Origin: Saxidomus purpurata
Lineage: Eukaryota > Mollusca > Bivalvia > Venerida > Veneridae
DNA: 64,000 nucleotides
Assembly: GCA_022818135.1 (NCBI GenBank)
Contig: JAFMSR010000018.1
Location: 24,602,498-24,666,497 of the forward strand
Direction: 5' to 3'
A program made the position numbers and the translations under genes. Below, in pieces: positions 22,900 through 35,200 of the stretch; within the stretch, counting starts at the first letter, position 1, and each line of letters begins with the position of its first letter. The notes beneath the pieces are model-generated. The model was not told where the DNA came from. It did not search any database and worked only from the letters and a program-made list of their open reading frames with translations.

Positions 22900-23040
22900 C
22901 AACCATTTGTATAAACAATGGTTTAAATTAACCATGGTTAAAATTAACCAATGGTTAAATCGTGGTTAAGTTACCAGTTTGGTTAAACGTTTGTATAAAC
23001 GCAATTTACCTCGCGGTAAGTAAACCAGATTTGGTATATT
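22900..23040 (+). repeat. Left terminal inverted repeat of the Harbinger element
   Basis: The outer ~22 bp match the right end with one mismatch. Inside lie several GGTTAAAATTAACCA-type palindromes. The open frame that starts at 22962 runs through this repeat and should not be taken as the protein start. Confidence 0.8.
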
Positions 23041-23132
23041 TTAACCTAAGGTTAAATTTACCAAAATATCCCAGAATGCAACAAAATCGTGACGTAATTT
23101 TCCCGTACAAATGTCAGACGACTGTCGAAAAA

Positions 23133-26100
23133 ATGGCGAGCAATTCGGATAGCAAACGGTTCCGGTCTAAACAATTCAGTGTTCGTGAAACCACTGTCTT
23201 GCGAGACATGATGGAGATTAAATATTCTGAACTTAATGCCAAACATATTAACGGAAGTAAAAGGAAAGCAGATGAAATTTGGAAAGACATAACTGAAACG
23301 GTAAATGCGGTCGGGACCTGTCCGAGATCCGTCAGCCAAGTAAAGGAAAAGTGGCGTAACATGGTAATAAATAAGTAAATAAATAAATAAGTAAATTTAA
23401 ATAAATAAATAAGTAAAAATAGATATTAAATAGATGTTATCAAAGGAATAAATAAGTAAGTATACATCAGTAAATAAATTCAATCAATTATTTTTTATTT
23501 TTTCTACTTCTACAGTAAATTCTAAAAAGAATTCAATAGCAATATAATTCCAAGATTTTTTCAATAAAAAACGTTTTATTTTAAGATGAAAAAAGCAAAA
23601 GCTGATTATAGTGCAGAAAGGGTCAGCTTAGGCAAGACTGGGGGTGGCCCTGCCCTCCCAGAAATGTCGGAAACGTCACAGCAAATATGTGATTTTATGA
23701 GAGAGCTGCCTTCTTTCAGTGGAATTCGGGGCAACAGCATCAGAAACGTTTATCGCTGCTCCACTTGTTTCAATTCCAGGTAAATAGGTCTCTGAATATA
23801 CCAATATGTTCATATACATGTACACTTAATTGTGTATTAAATAAATACTAACGTACAGTACACGGGCGATCATATTTACAATACATCTGAATGTCTAAAA
23901 ATCTATAATCATAACTTTTTTCATAACTGTTCACCTTTATATATCTTTCAATAACATACGTTAATTTTTAATGAAATAATGAAATATTTCAACATGATAA
24001 GATGACGTAAATCTGCAACTATATGAAGACCTGGAGAAGAATAAATTCATTAATGTGTGGGCCTTCACCTTTCCTGAATTTTTAAATTTTCTTGTTTGTA
24101 CACTGTTCATTAACGTTACAGAAAAGAAATCTAAATTGCTGCCGATCGAGATGGACACAGACTCTGCAAAGTACATTTTATGGGAAGGTAAAAACATTAT
24201 CTAACCTTTTGATCACACAATCTGAAGGACCCAACGGTACATTCTTAAAAGCCGAAGTTTACAACTTTTATGTAAATACATCACACTGTGTCATGACGTC
24301 ATGTGCGTGTAGATTCACGGCGAGGTTATTTTTAACATAGTATATATAGAGAGAGAATATTAGATCTGAGCTGAATTGATAATGAAACAAAGGTCGTTAT
24401 CGGTCACCTGTTTCTAAACAATTTTATTTATTATAAATCTGCCTGAATGAACTGATAGTACGGTAAATTTAATTAATATAAAAATAAACTTAATAAACTG
24501 CCGCTGTGACCTGTGTAACCCTGTCAAGTAGTAGACTGTTCCTATGCTTTGACTATTCTGGTGGGAGGTTCCCAAGGGGTGTGTGTTAGAACAGCATACC
24601 CGGAAGTAAATTGAGATATGTTGCATTTTAGTTTTGGACAGAGGAGTAAGCTAGTATGTAAACATATGTCAGATTATCAATTCAAGTTAACAACTATGCA
24701 TGTACAGTATCATCAATATGTATAAAAAAATTTATTGAAAAAAAAAACAATGGCTTTTTTTTGCTTACATTTGATGATTTCAATTAAGTTATAAACTTAT
24801 TTATAAAAGTCTTGAGGATGGGGCATAGATAACATCAGTGATTAAGTTCTCATTTGTTCACTATTTTGGGTTTTTTGTGTCACACGGATTTATATATCTC
24901 TTCTTTAAATCATGATGACACAACTGGAAAAAGAAGATACCTGTGTTAAAGGGACATAGTCTGTAAGTGATAATTAACCAATAACCTAAAAATTGCATTC
25001 CAGTCATTATTGATATAATCAGTGGTTTAAGATATATATGTATAGGTTAAAGGTCTATATTACAGGAATAAACAAATTCATTGCAAGGGAGCGTTAGCGA
25101 ACCGATGCAATCAGTTTTTTTATTTCTGTAATATGGACCTAACACCGGCTTACAGTTTTCCCATAAACAGACAACATTTGTATTGAAATATATAGATATT
25201 TAGGATTGATGTCACAGTCTTACTTATTGGAAAAATAAGTGAAATAATGATTTTCATATTGGAGATATTGAGTCAATATGGAGAATACAATTAGCTTTTT
25301 GAATGAAAAAGGGGCATTGGATTGGATTGGAAAGTAGGGCAAACTGTAAGCTACAGTACAGTAAACCAATCAATAATCTATGTAATTTTGGCACAATTAC
25401 TGGCCTTGGTGGATGTGGTTACAGAAGGTCTCTATATTGATTAATTGTGTAATAGATGTTCTTGTTTAAAAACATATTTATTCAATATTTTTTGCTTTCA
25501 TTGAACACATTATTTATGTTTTGAGAAAATAATCTGCTAGATGTAGGGAGTGCCTCTTTAAGTAAATCAATTTAAACATACAGTGGTACACAATCATGTG
25601 TCCATTAAAAGTAAGTGACTGCTGAATATGGATGTTAATAAAACAAAAAAAAATACTACTAGGTGGCTGCTGAGTCTAGAATTCTTTTCAAGGGAAACTA
25701 CCATATAATGAGCACTGTAATTCAACTAGAATCAGAGAGTGATCTAATTAAATATATCATGTTTAACAGTCCTATTATTTTTTTATTAGTCAGCAATGAA
25801 AATTGTAAAAGCATTCAATAATTGTTAAATAATCCAATGCTTTACAGTATGCAATTATCAAGTTATGTACTTTCACAAGTTTGTCATTTTAATAGACATA
25901 TGAGTACACAAATCTTAATCAACTGCTGATAATAACTGTCTTGAAATTATAGATATTATGACTTCTAATCATTATTGCTAACTGTACACAATAACACTTC
26001 TGAGATTAATTGATAAATCCAGACATTACTTTGTGATAAAGAATTTTGCATGTTACATATTTTCTTTTATGTTTTCAGTGGATGAAACGGATCAAGAGTT

Positions 26101-27413
26101 TGATGTTGATGAAGTCACTGTAACCTTGCCAACAGGAGTGGAACAAGCCACCAAAAAATTGAATCAGTCAGGTACTTTAAGGTGTACAATATCATAAAAA
26201 AATATATATTCTGTTCTGTTCAGTATATAATATCTGTAAACATTACTCCCAACACCAAAATTAACATTTCTTCATGCTTATTTTATATGAACTGGCATGA
26301 ATTAGCTCAAATTTTTTCTAGCACTATGTCTGTACACATTGAAAATTGTACTTGGGAAATATGACCTTTGAATAAATGTCAGGAAAATCAGATGAAAAAT
26401 GTAAATTGTATGCATTTTTTTCTTTGATTTTGATCTCTTATTATTTATGAAGAATTTTTTTATTGAATGATACTGTACAGAGATGACAAATTTATAACAT
26501 TTTAATTAACATGAAGGCAAATGTCCATTCAGCAAATTAATAATTTTAATTTGACACCAATAGGGCTTACAGTAGAAGAAAAGACAGAGATAGAAAAGAC
26601 AGAAATACAAAAGCAACCAAACTCCAGTGCAAATCAACGTGTTAATCAAAGGTACATTATTATGTTATAGAAATTTCAAATCTTAGCTCATTTGCCCCAA
26701 TGAACTCAATCTGAACAATAAATTTTAGCTACACTTGGTTTTTTATATAGTCCAATATTTTGTTCATTATACATTAGATATTGTGAACCTGAGAAAAGTA
26801 ATGTCATTAAACATCATTTTTTGTTCATCAATGCGGTATGGGAATTTTATATAGGGACACTTGTCATACTACTGCATATTATTATACATCACATATGTAT
26901 AATAATATGCAATTGTATGACAAGTGTCATAACTCTATCTGCAGTGATTTAAAGAGTTACATACATTTTTAAACTTTAAAACTTCCTACCGGTATAATCT
27001 TTTATTATGGAATTGTAAGCTCACCTGATTGCATACTGCTCAAGCTGAACTACTTGATGTTCTGTGTTAATTTAGGTGAGTATTACAGGGCCATCTTAGC
27101 TCTCTTGTATTTTTTATGTTTGTTAAAAAATACCATTGAACTAATTCTTGCTCTAACATATTGGCATCCTGCTGACTCCTTGATATGCACAAGCATCATG
27201 TATACAGTGTGGAAAAAGTCATTTGTTTTATTTACAAATTGTGTTAATGTTATTAAAAAAATATTTTTTAAATTCAGTAAACCAAAGACACTAAAGGATC
27301 TTCAGAGGAAGTATTACCAACAAGCCATTGAGAATCAGAGGGTACAGATGGAGTGTTTTGCCAAAGTGTCTAAGCTTGCTGATGTTCTAATTGCAAAATT
27401 TTCAACAGACTAA
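23133..27413 (+). CDS. Harbinger Myb/SANT-like DNA-binding protein, five exons, probable frameshift
   Basis: In known Harbinger elements the Myb-like protein imports the transposase and binds the ends. Exons: 23133-23363, 23586-23779, 26079-26171, 26564-26651, 27278-27413, all with GT-AG introns. I start at ATG 23133 (MASNSDSKRFRSKQFSVRET) because upstream codons lie in the terminal repeat. Exon 1 holds the helix-rich SANT-like region ending QVKEKWRNM. Exon 2 adds DYSAERVSLGKTGGGPALPE, the G-rich linker typical of the family. Exons 3-5 give DETDQEFDVDEVTVTLPTG, an E/K-rich stretch and a final helix (KDLQRKYYQQAIENQRVQME). Exons 3, 4 and 5 join in one frame. Exon 2 must shift by one base near 23735 to enter it; unshifted, exon 3 meets a stop. 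So this copy is probably broken, unless an alternative donor is used. Confidence 0.75.
24950..25557. mobile_element. Possible 0.6 kb TTAA-flanked MITE
   Basis: TTAA at 24946-24949 and 25558-25561 flank short imperfect inverted ends (AGGGACATAG against AGAGGCACTC). It contains the hairpin at 25051-25140. The terminal match is weak (5 of 7), so this is tentative. It lies in intron 2 of the Myb-like gene. Confidence 0.3.
25051..25140. repeat. 90-bp imperfect hairpin
   Basis: AGGTCTATATTACAGGAATA at the left pairs with TATTTCTGTAATATGGACCT at the right, and TTGCA/TGCAA pair inside, leaving a ~22 nt GC-rich loop. Confidence 0.6.
26856..26928. repeat. 73-bp hairpin with ~34-bp arms
   Basis: GACACTTGTCATACTACTGC at the left pairs with GCAATTGTATGACAAGTGTC at the right, continued by ATATTATTATACAT, with a tiny loop. 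There are only two or three mismatches. It lies in intron 4 of the Myb-like gene. It could be a short palindromic MITE or a small-RNA precursor-like fold. Confidence 0.7.
27071..27108 (+). mobile_element. Family-B-like 3' terminus relic
   Basis: TTAGGTGAGTATTACAGGGC, CATCTTAGCTCTCTTGTAT. A decayed copy of the family-B end in intron 4 of the Myb-like gene. Confidence 0.5.
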
Positions 27414-27595
27414 ATTTTTTAAAACTTGGAGGCACTTATAACTGTGCAGTTACACAAATATTGTGCGACAATATTTACCTGGCACTCATTAATCTTCGCC
27501 AATATCTTCGGTTATGTTCGGGTGTGTTTTCGTTGTTTCAATTGATTACCATATCGAACAAATACATTTGACCGACTGAAGTTCACACCGCAGAG

Positions 27596-27670
27596 ACAGT
27601 GGCGTATTGGTAAGATGCCTTACTTGTATACAAGGTTTCATGGGTTCGAATCTTGCACATATACTTTTAT
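27596..27670 (+). repeat. tRNA-like module, left arm
   Basis: Box A TGGCGTATTGGTAAGATG and box B GGGTTCGAATC at the proper spacing, with a 4-bp CCTT/AAGG anticodon stem. Acceptor-stem pairing is poor, so it is a tRNA-derived promoter-like unit rather than a tRNA gene. Confidence 0.5.
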
Positions 27671-28054
27671 ATTTTTTTTAAGAAGGGCTATTTCTATTTA
27701 ATTTGTGACACTGTCTTATGCACCATTTTTGCTTTTATATATTCTGTGATTGTTGGTTAACTTTGCTTTGTTTTCTGTATTTATTTTTATGTACTTGTAC
27801 TTACTATTGATATTCATGGCATTTTCTTGAAGTTCTTCGATATATTAGCCGAGGTTATCTTATCTTTAGATCTCGTCTGTTTTTCAAGATGATTTGATCG
27901 TCAGCATTTTCAGTTCTAAATACAAATGTATGTAGGACGACGGAGAAAGAATGCTCAAATAGTCATTAAAAAATCTTGAAACCCAGTGCTGAACAAAGAC
28001 TACAGTGAATACATTTAATGCAACGAAACGATTAAAAAAGGTAATACAAAAATT

Positions 28055-28130
28055 CAAGCATGACTCGAACCTGCATACGCTGAATTGGTAATCAAATGCC
28101 TTATCCACTACACCATTGTGGAATGCACTA
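28055..28130 (-). repeat. tRNA-like module, right arm
   Basis: On the minus strand: box A TGGTGTAGTGGATAAGGCA and box B GCAGGTTCGAGTC. It is diverged from the left-arm module but sits at a similar distance from the element end. Confidence 0.5.
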
Positions 28131-28465
28131 CGGAAAACACTACGAAATTGATATCTTATATCAATAGCTTGTTATATTTTTATCCGAAGATTACCGACCA
28201 CATACGAAATATTCATGAGTGCCAGTTCAATATTGGCGCATAATACCCATATCTCAGTATATATTGAGTAGATGTTGTTGAAATTTGCAACAAATATAGT
28301 TAAGAAGTGAGTGATACTATTTTATTACTGAACCGTGAAAATTAAATAGCTGATTGCATTATATATGTACTTGATAGAAAATACAGAAAATTTAGTTCAA
28401 AAATAAAAATAAACTAAAAAGTTATAGGGGAATTAAAAACTGCACAGTTATAAGTGCCTCCAAGT

Positions 28466-29224
28466 GTATATTGCTGTGGCTTACAAAAATGTTTTATTGT
28501 TTTTAGTACTTTTAACTGAAACAGAAGGCAAAACAATTTCAGATGTATTTATTCATTGTAGTATTGTACAAATAAGAATTAATACATGTACTTTCCTCTC
28601 ACATTCTGTATTGAAGTGGCTTCTATATGATCTGAAAAGAAGTATTTTATGCAGAAATAACTACAGCCAAGTCAGAAAAAATCTTTGAAATAGAGATACA
28701 CATTCTTTATTTAAAATACCTGCTCTGCAGTCTTACTGAATTATTTTTCTACACAATTAAATACTGTAACCCTATCAAACATATTTCATGTGGCATGTTT
28801 TTACTATCCTTAGCCTTTGTTGATATTGAGCTATTGTTCCCAAACTTGGTACAATACATAGCTAGGTCATATAATGTAAGTGCCATATAGGAGTTAGATT
28901 TTTGCGCCTCAGCTTTAATTGCATCTGTTCATAAACTATGTCACTATAATTGCCTCTGTGTCTTTGCATTAACCCCTTTTGCAAGCAGGAAATGGGTCCA
29001 ATCTTCTGTACAAAGTACTACTTTAGTCTATAAAAGTATGAGGGTACTACAGAACACTATATTCTTACAGAGTACTACAGAGCTATACAATACTTGTAGA
29101 CATTAATCACAGATGCTAACAGCAGTCATAAAATACAGCTTGCAGATATGAGCAACTTTAAGTCAATTAGGGCCCTCTTGATTTCTTAATACATGTATAA
29201 ACAAACATTGAAAATTTAAATAAA
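28466..29224. other. Harbinger spacer between the two genes, no gene seen
   Basis: AT-rich. It holds the convergent 3' regions of the Myb-like and transposase genes. A short frame at 28464-28688 has no features. Confidence 0.5.
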
Positions 29225-32200
29225 TTACCATCTGCTAAAATATGTCTCTGTAATATGGTCTCTAACGCGTCTTCCATCCATTGGTCCATCATATCTCTCT
29301 GGTTGGGGCTGATCATCATCATTGTTGGTAGCTTCTTGTGGCTCCCCCCATAGAATTGACAGGTTATACAGCACTGCACAGGCTACTATTACCTTGCTGG
29401 CTTTAAGTGGCTTCATGCGAATCTAAAAGCATACATTACAACAATTTATTCCACTTTTGAATAAAGAACTGTTTGCCCTTCAAGAAATATGAAAAATAAA
29501 CTCAGGACATACAAACTTTTTAATTAATCCTTAATCCAATATATTTCTTATTTGGTATCATACATATTTCAATCTGGACAGTACCATTTTAATTGATTAA
29601 AAATTGACTGAGAAGTGAACATTGCAGATCATGATCAGACTGCACAAGCCATTTTCAACCAACAGGGTAAGAGTTAAACAAAATTAAATAATATACACAG
29701 ATCTGCCTCAGCTAAGTTAAAATGTTGGTAGCCCCAAATAACCTTAGAGACCAGTAGCTATGAAAATATATGTACTTTATAGGATATACACCAAATAGTG
29801 ACATTGCAAATGATATATATTTTGTGTTTCTATGTACATGTAGTGCTCAACTTGATGTGACATAAATATAAACAAATGTATGTATATCTGATATGCACAT
29901 AAATCATAAAGTAAATTGGATCAGTAATATCTTATGAATACAATTTAATAGATTTACATATTTAGTAAATGTGACAATGGATAGAAACTGCATGATACTT
30001 TTATGAAATATTTTATTATACCCCCAAAACGAAGTTTAGGGGGGTATATAGGAGTCACCCGGTGGTTGGTCGGTCGGTCAGTCGGGCGGTCGGTCGGTCG
30101 GTCTGTTGCATTTTCCTTGTCCGGAGCATAACTTGAAAACTACTAGTTGGAATTCAATACAACTTCATACAATGGTCAAGCACATTGAGAGGAAGTGCAG
30201 TGCACAAGAACTATAACTCCATCTTGACTAATTACAGAGTTATTGCCCTTTGTTACTTTTCCTTGTCCGGAGCATAACTTGAAAACTACTAGTTGGAATT
30301 CAATACAACTTCATACAATGGTCAAGCACATTGAGAGGAAGTGCAGTGCACAAGAACTATAACTCCATCTTGACTAATTACAGAGTTATTGCCCTTTGTT
30401 ACTTTTCCTTGTCCGGAGCATAACTTGAAAACTACTGGTTGGAATTCAATACAACTTCATACAATGGTCAAGCACATTGAGAGGAAGTGCAGTGCACAAG
30501 AACCATAACTCCATCTTGACTAATAACAGAGTTATTGCCCTTTGTTACTTTTCCTTGTCCGGAGCATAACTTGAAATCTACTAGTTGGAATTCAATACAA
30601 CTTCATACAATGATCAAGCACACTCAGAGGAAGTGCAATGTACAAGAACTATAACTCTATCTTGAGTATTTACTGAGTTACTGCCCTTTGTTAGTTTTCC
30701 TTGTCCGAAGCATAACTTGAAAACTACTGGTTGGAATTCAATACAACTTCATACAATGGTCAAGCACATTGAGAGGAAGTGCAGTGCACAAGAACTATAA
30801 CTCCATCTTGACTAATTACAGAGTTATTGCCCTTTGTTACTTTTCCTTGTCCGTAGCATAACTTGAAAACTACTAGTTGAAATTCAATACAACTTCATAC
30901 AATGATAAAGCACACTCAGAGGAAGTGCAGTGTACAAGGACTATAACTCTATCTTGAGTATTTACTGAGTTATTGCCCTTTGTTACTTTTCCTTGTCCGA
31001 AGCATAACTTGAAAACTACTAGTTGGAATTCAGTACAACCTCATACAATGGTCAAGTATATTTAGAGGAAGTGCAGTGCACAGGAACCATAACTCCATCT
31101 TGACTCATTACAGAGTAATTACCCTTTGTTACTTTTCCTTGTCCGGAGCATAACTTGAAAACTACAAGTTGGAATTCAATACAACTTCATACAATGGTCA
31201 AGCACAATGAGAGGAATTGCTAAGAACAATATCTCTTTTTAGTTTGTTTGCAAGGTATTATGTTACTACGAACTTCTTCAGTTTATAAAGCAATCCTTTT
31301 GGGGGGTATTAATCACATTTAGTGATAGCTCTAGTTTATTCTTTAAATCTCAATATGCCTCAATTATTAGCAAGAAATTACCTTATATTAACAATTGAAA
31401 GATAGTTGTTTCACTGGAGCTACACAGCATGATACAATGTACAATGTAACTAAAATGAACACAATATTTCAAACAGTCTATCATTAGGCAAAATTCATAG
31501 TGACATGATAGCCCAAATTTGTAGCAAATTTCAATAGATTCTTCTCTAACAAACATTTTAAAATTTACTCAAATAACCAGTTTGTTTACATTGGGACTCG
31601 GTAATACCTCTGTATGCAAAACATGAAACTTCCTCTTCCAAACTCCAAATACTCTCTCAATGAGATTTCTGGTACACACATGGGCACGATTAAATCGTTC
31701 CTCCTTATCATTTGCTGCAAAAGATGAAAACAGAAAAATATACTGGTTTGTCTACATTCATGAAAAAATCATTTTTGGATTTTTCTGAATTTTTTCAATA
31801 ACAATTGTTTTATATATCCTAAACATATCTGAAAGTATAAGTCTTGGCTTATACAATGTATCTGAATAATTGCTTATGACTAGTATATAAATTGAGCATT
31901 CAGTATTCAGCGGTTTTTTAAAATATTTTTCAGGCAGTTTTCAACTTCTGGTCCCATACTTTTTCAGATAAATATAATATGAATGTCTGTGTCTGCCGGT
32001 GTATATTTGTGTGTGTGTGTGCATGTGTGTTGCATGTACGTGTGTACGTATATGTATGTGTCATTTTAGCATGTTTTCATTGAATGGTTTTCAATTACTA
32101 TAAGCATGTATTTTTAAATAATGAATTGTTAAAAAATGAAAAGAAAAAATGACATATTTTTAGCTCGACTTTTCTATGAAAAGGGGAGCTATCCTACTCG

Positions 32201-35200
32201 CCCCGGCGTCGGCGTTGGCGTCACACCTTGGTTAAGTTTTTCGTACCACCCCACTTTATTTCAAAAGTATTAGAGGTATGGCTTTGAAACTTACCATACT
32301 TGTTTACCATCATAACCTCCATCTACAGACAAGAGTACATAACTCTGTCAAGATTTTTGACAGAATTATGGCCCTTTTTTGACTTAGAAAGTGTATTGAG
32401 CTTGGTTAAGTTTTTCGTACCACCTCACTTTATTTCAAAACCATTGGAGGTATTGCTTTGAAACTAACCATACTTGTTTACCATCATGACCTTCATCAAC
32501 AGACAAGAGTACATATTTCTGTCAAGATTTTTGACAGAATTATGCCCCTTTTTTTACTTAGAAAATACATTGAATATGGGTAAAATCCACTTATTGCCTT
32601 AACCCTTTGAGATATTGCTTTGAAACTTTGAATGCTTGTTTACATCATTACCCCCCATCTGTATGCAAGAGAAGGTAACTCTGTCAGGGATTTGTTTTAA
32701 AAATTAAGGCCCTTTATCAACTTAGAATCTTGGTTAAGTTTTTCGTACCAGTCCACTTTTTGACTAAACTGTTCGAGATATTACTTTGAAAGTTGGAATA
32801 CTTGTTTACCATCATGATCCCAAAACATGGGCAGGAGAAGGTAATTCTGTCAAGGATTTTATATGAATTATGGCCCTTTTTGACTTAGAAACTCTGGTCC
32901 ACTTGTTGACTTAACCATTTGAGATATTACTTTGAAAGTTAGAGTACTTATGAACCATCATGAGACCTATCTGTAAGCAAGAGAATATAACTCTGTGAAA
33001 ATGTTTCTTGATTTGTACTTAGAAATTCTTAGTTAAAGTAGTTAAAGTCTTGTGTGCCCTTAACTGTCAAAGTTTTGTTTTATTGGCAAGCACTAAAAAA
33101 GTCAAGCGCGCTGTCCTACTGACAGCTCTTGTTAAATAAGTTATAAAGTTTTCAACTTTGGGTCACATACTTTTTCAGATAAATATGATAAGAATGTGTG
33201 CGTCTACGTCTGCAAGTGTATGTGTGTGTGTGTGCGTGTGCATGTGTGTTGCATGTATGTGTGTATTTGTGTATGTATGTGTTTTTTAGCATGTTTTCAT
33301 TGAATGGTTTTCAATTACAATTGGCATGTTCGTTTAAATAATGAATTGTTAAAAAATAAAAAAAACTATGACATATTTTTAAGTAAGTTATAATAGAAAA
33401 TAACTAGGTAGAAGTTTTATCATAATTTTGCTTAGTAGTCATGCATGAAGAAAACATAGTTGGTTTTTTGCAAATGCAATTCTTACCTGGTACATGTAAT
33501 AAAATATGAATTGATTAAAGTTAACATTTTATTTAAATAAAAAATAGAATAATAAAGTCAGAGTTGATTTGTTTATGTTGTAACAATAAATATTGTCTCT
33601 ACTTTATACATATAAAACATGATGAGCAATTGATATAAGAAGTTACAATTTAGATATGACAGAATTGGTATTGCATGCTGGTTTGTGATCTCTTCCTTGA
33701 AAAAGCTCCCAAAAATTGTCAGAGTGTGAATACAATCACTTTAACTGAACTTTTGCTTTCTAAGGTATACCTGTATAGGTCAAACTGGAGTGAATGAGCT
33801 GAAATCAAAATGTCGACAATAACTCACCTGGGTTTGAGTATGGGGTGAGAAGGAATGGTCTACAAGGGTAGCCACTATCTCCTAACAGCACACCTTTTTC
33901 AAAATCTGCAAAGATATTTTTTAAGTCTAAAGTGTTATGTATAGCACCACAGAATTATACAGTAAAACCTGTAATTAAGCCAACTACAAATAAAGACCTT
34001 ACTTTGAATAAAGAACAGCAGTAAGAAAAGAGTGCATCATTAATCTAGAATAGGAACATATAAATAAACATCACCTGTCAACTAAGGCCACTCCAGCTTC
34101 TTTCTGTCAGTGGTATTTGTTCACAGGTTTGACTGCACATGTGTAAAAGTGAATGATTATTTCTGTATTTGATCAGGTACAAGATGATTGATCTATATAT
34201 ACATACTTTTGATAAAAAAAAAATATAAAACCAACCTTGATGGTTTTCTTCTAAATGCTGACATAAGCTAGAACTCCTGAAAATATGAGCATCATGGCAT
34301 GACCCTGGCCAACAAGCGTTTATGCTGGTAATCCTTCCTATAAATTAAATCGATTAATTAGATAATCAGTAATTGATAAAGAGGCAGGGGAGTAACTCTT
34401 ACACATGACTGAGTCATATTGAGTGAACGAAATTTGCCCCTTACACTTTTAAAATTGTAACTGCCATTCTTCATGCTTGGAGCATACTGTACATTTTTGT
34501 AAATATTCGAGTATTTATCATTTGAACAATTTCCCTTGTGCAGCAGATCGCAATTCTATTTCATCCCTCATAAATATTGAATACAGTTTATTTATTTTAT
34601 TAATTCATTAAAAGTAAAATAAACTTCCTTAAAGGTGCCCCAGTGACGTTTTAGTTGATAATGACGTCACTGGGGTTACACATGTAGTAGATCATAGACA
34701 TAGTTATTGTTTACATCAGCAGTAGGCAGCTGTAACATTTGCAGGCAAAGGGATTTAATAACGTGGATTGTTTTCAGAGACAGCATTTTGATGTTTTAAA
34801 GGTAAGATTATTATACAATATGATTATGAAAAAAACCTTTGCCGTCACATGTAGCCTGCACATTGATGCTGTGTTGTCTTTTCCTGTTCAAGTATGCCGG
34901 CTCATCGGGGTGACCTGGGGCGATGACTTTTACATGCGTTCCATCTATGCATCCAACAACACACGGAAACCCTCTTAAACTGTAAAACGCCTGCTTTGCT
35001 GCCCGCAGCTCGTTATTAGTTTTAGGAAATCGGATGGCCCTGTCCTTCATGTCAAACAGTCCGTCAGTCACATTCGCAACTACTCGCGAAACCGTTGCCA
35101 CGTCAACTCCAAAAGTGTCGCCAATAACCTGTAAGAAATTGCCCGACGCATAAAAGCGAAGGGTAATCATGACCTGTTGCCATGGCGTCAGTGGTCGATT

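Larger units (their letters stand above)
27424..28465. mobile_element. 1.04 kb element with perfect 28-bp TIRs and two tRNA-like modules
   Basis: The first 28 bases (ACTTGGAGGCACTTATAACT plus GTGCAGTT) are repeated exactly in inverted orientation at 28438-28465. Imperfect inverted similarity (CTGGCACTCATKAATCTTCG-like) continues inward. Each arm holds a tRNA-like box A/box B module facing inward. No target duplication is visible (flanks TTTTAAA and GTATATTG), and no coding frame fits a transposase. It begins 11 bp after the Myb-like stop codon. The superfamily is unknown. Confidence 0.7.

Noticed and set aside
22962..23132. Extended N-terminus for the Myb-like protein
   Set aside because: This part of the frame lies in the Harbinger terminal inverted repeat. 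The ATG at 23133 is the better start.
23058..23362. Minus-strand frames over the Myb-like exon 1
   Set aside because: Shadows of the plus-strand SANT-like exon, which has the family pattern and correct splice sites.
34739..34978. Plus-strand frame over the transposase first exon
   Set aside because: Shadow of the minus-strand Harbinger transposase.
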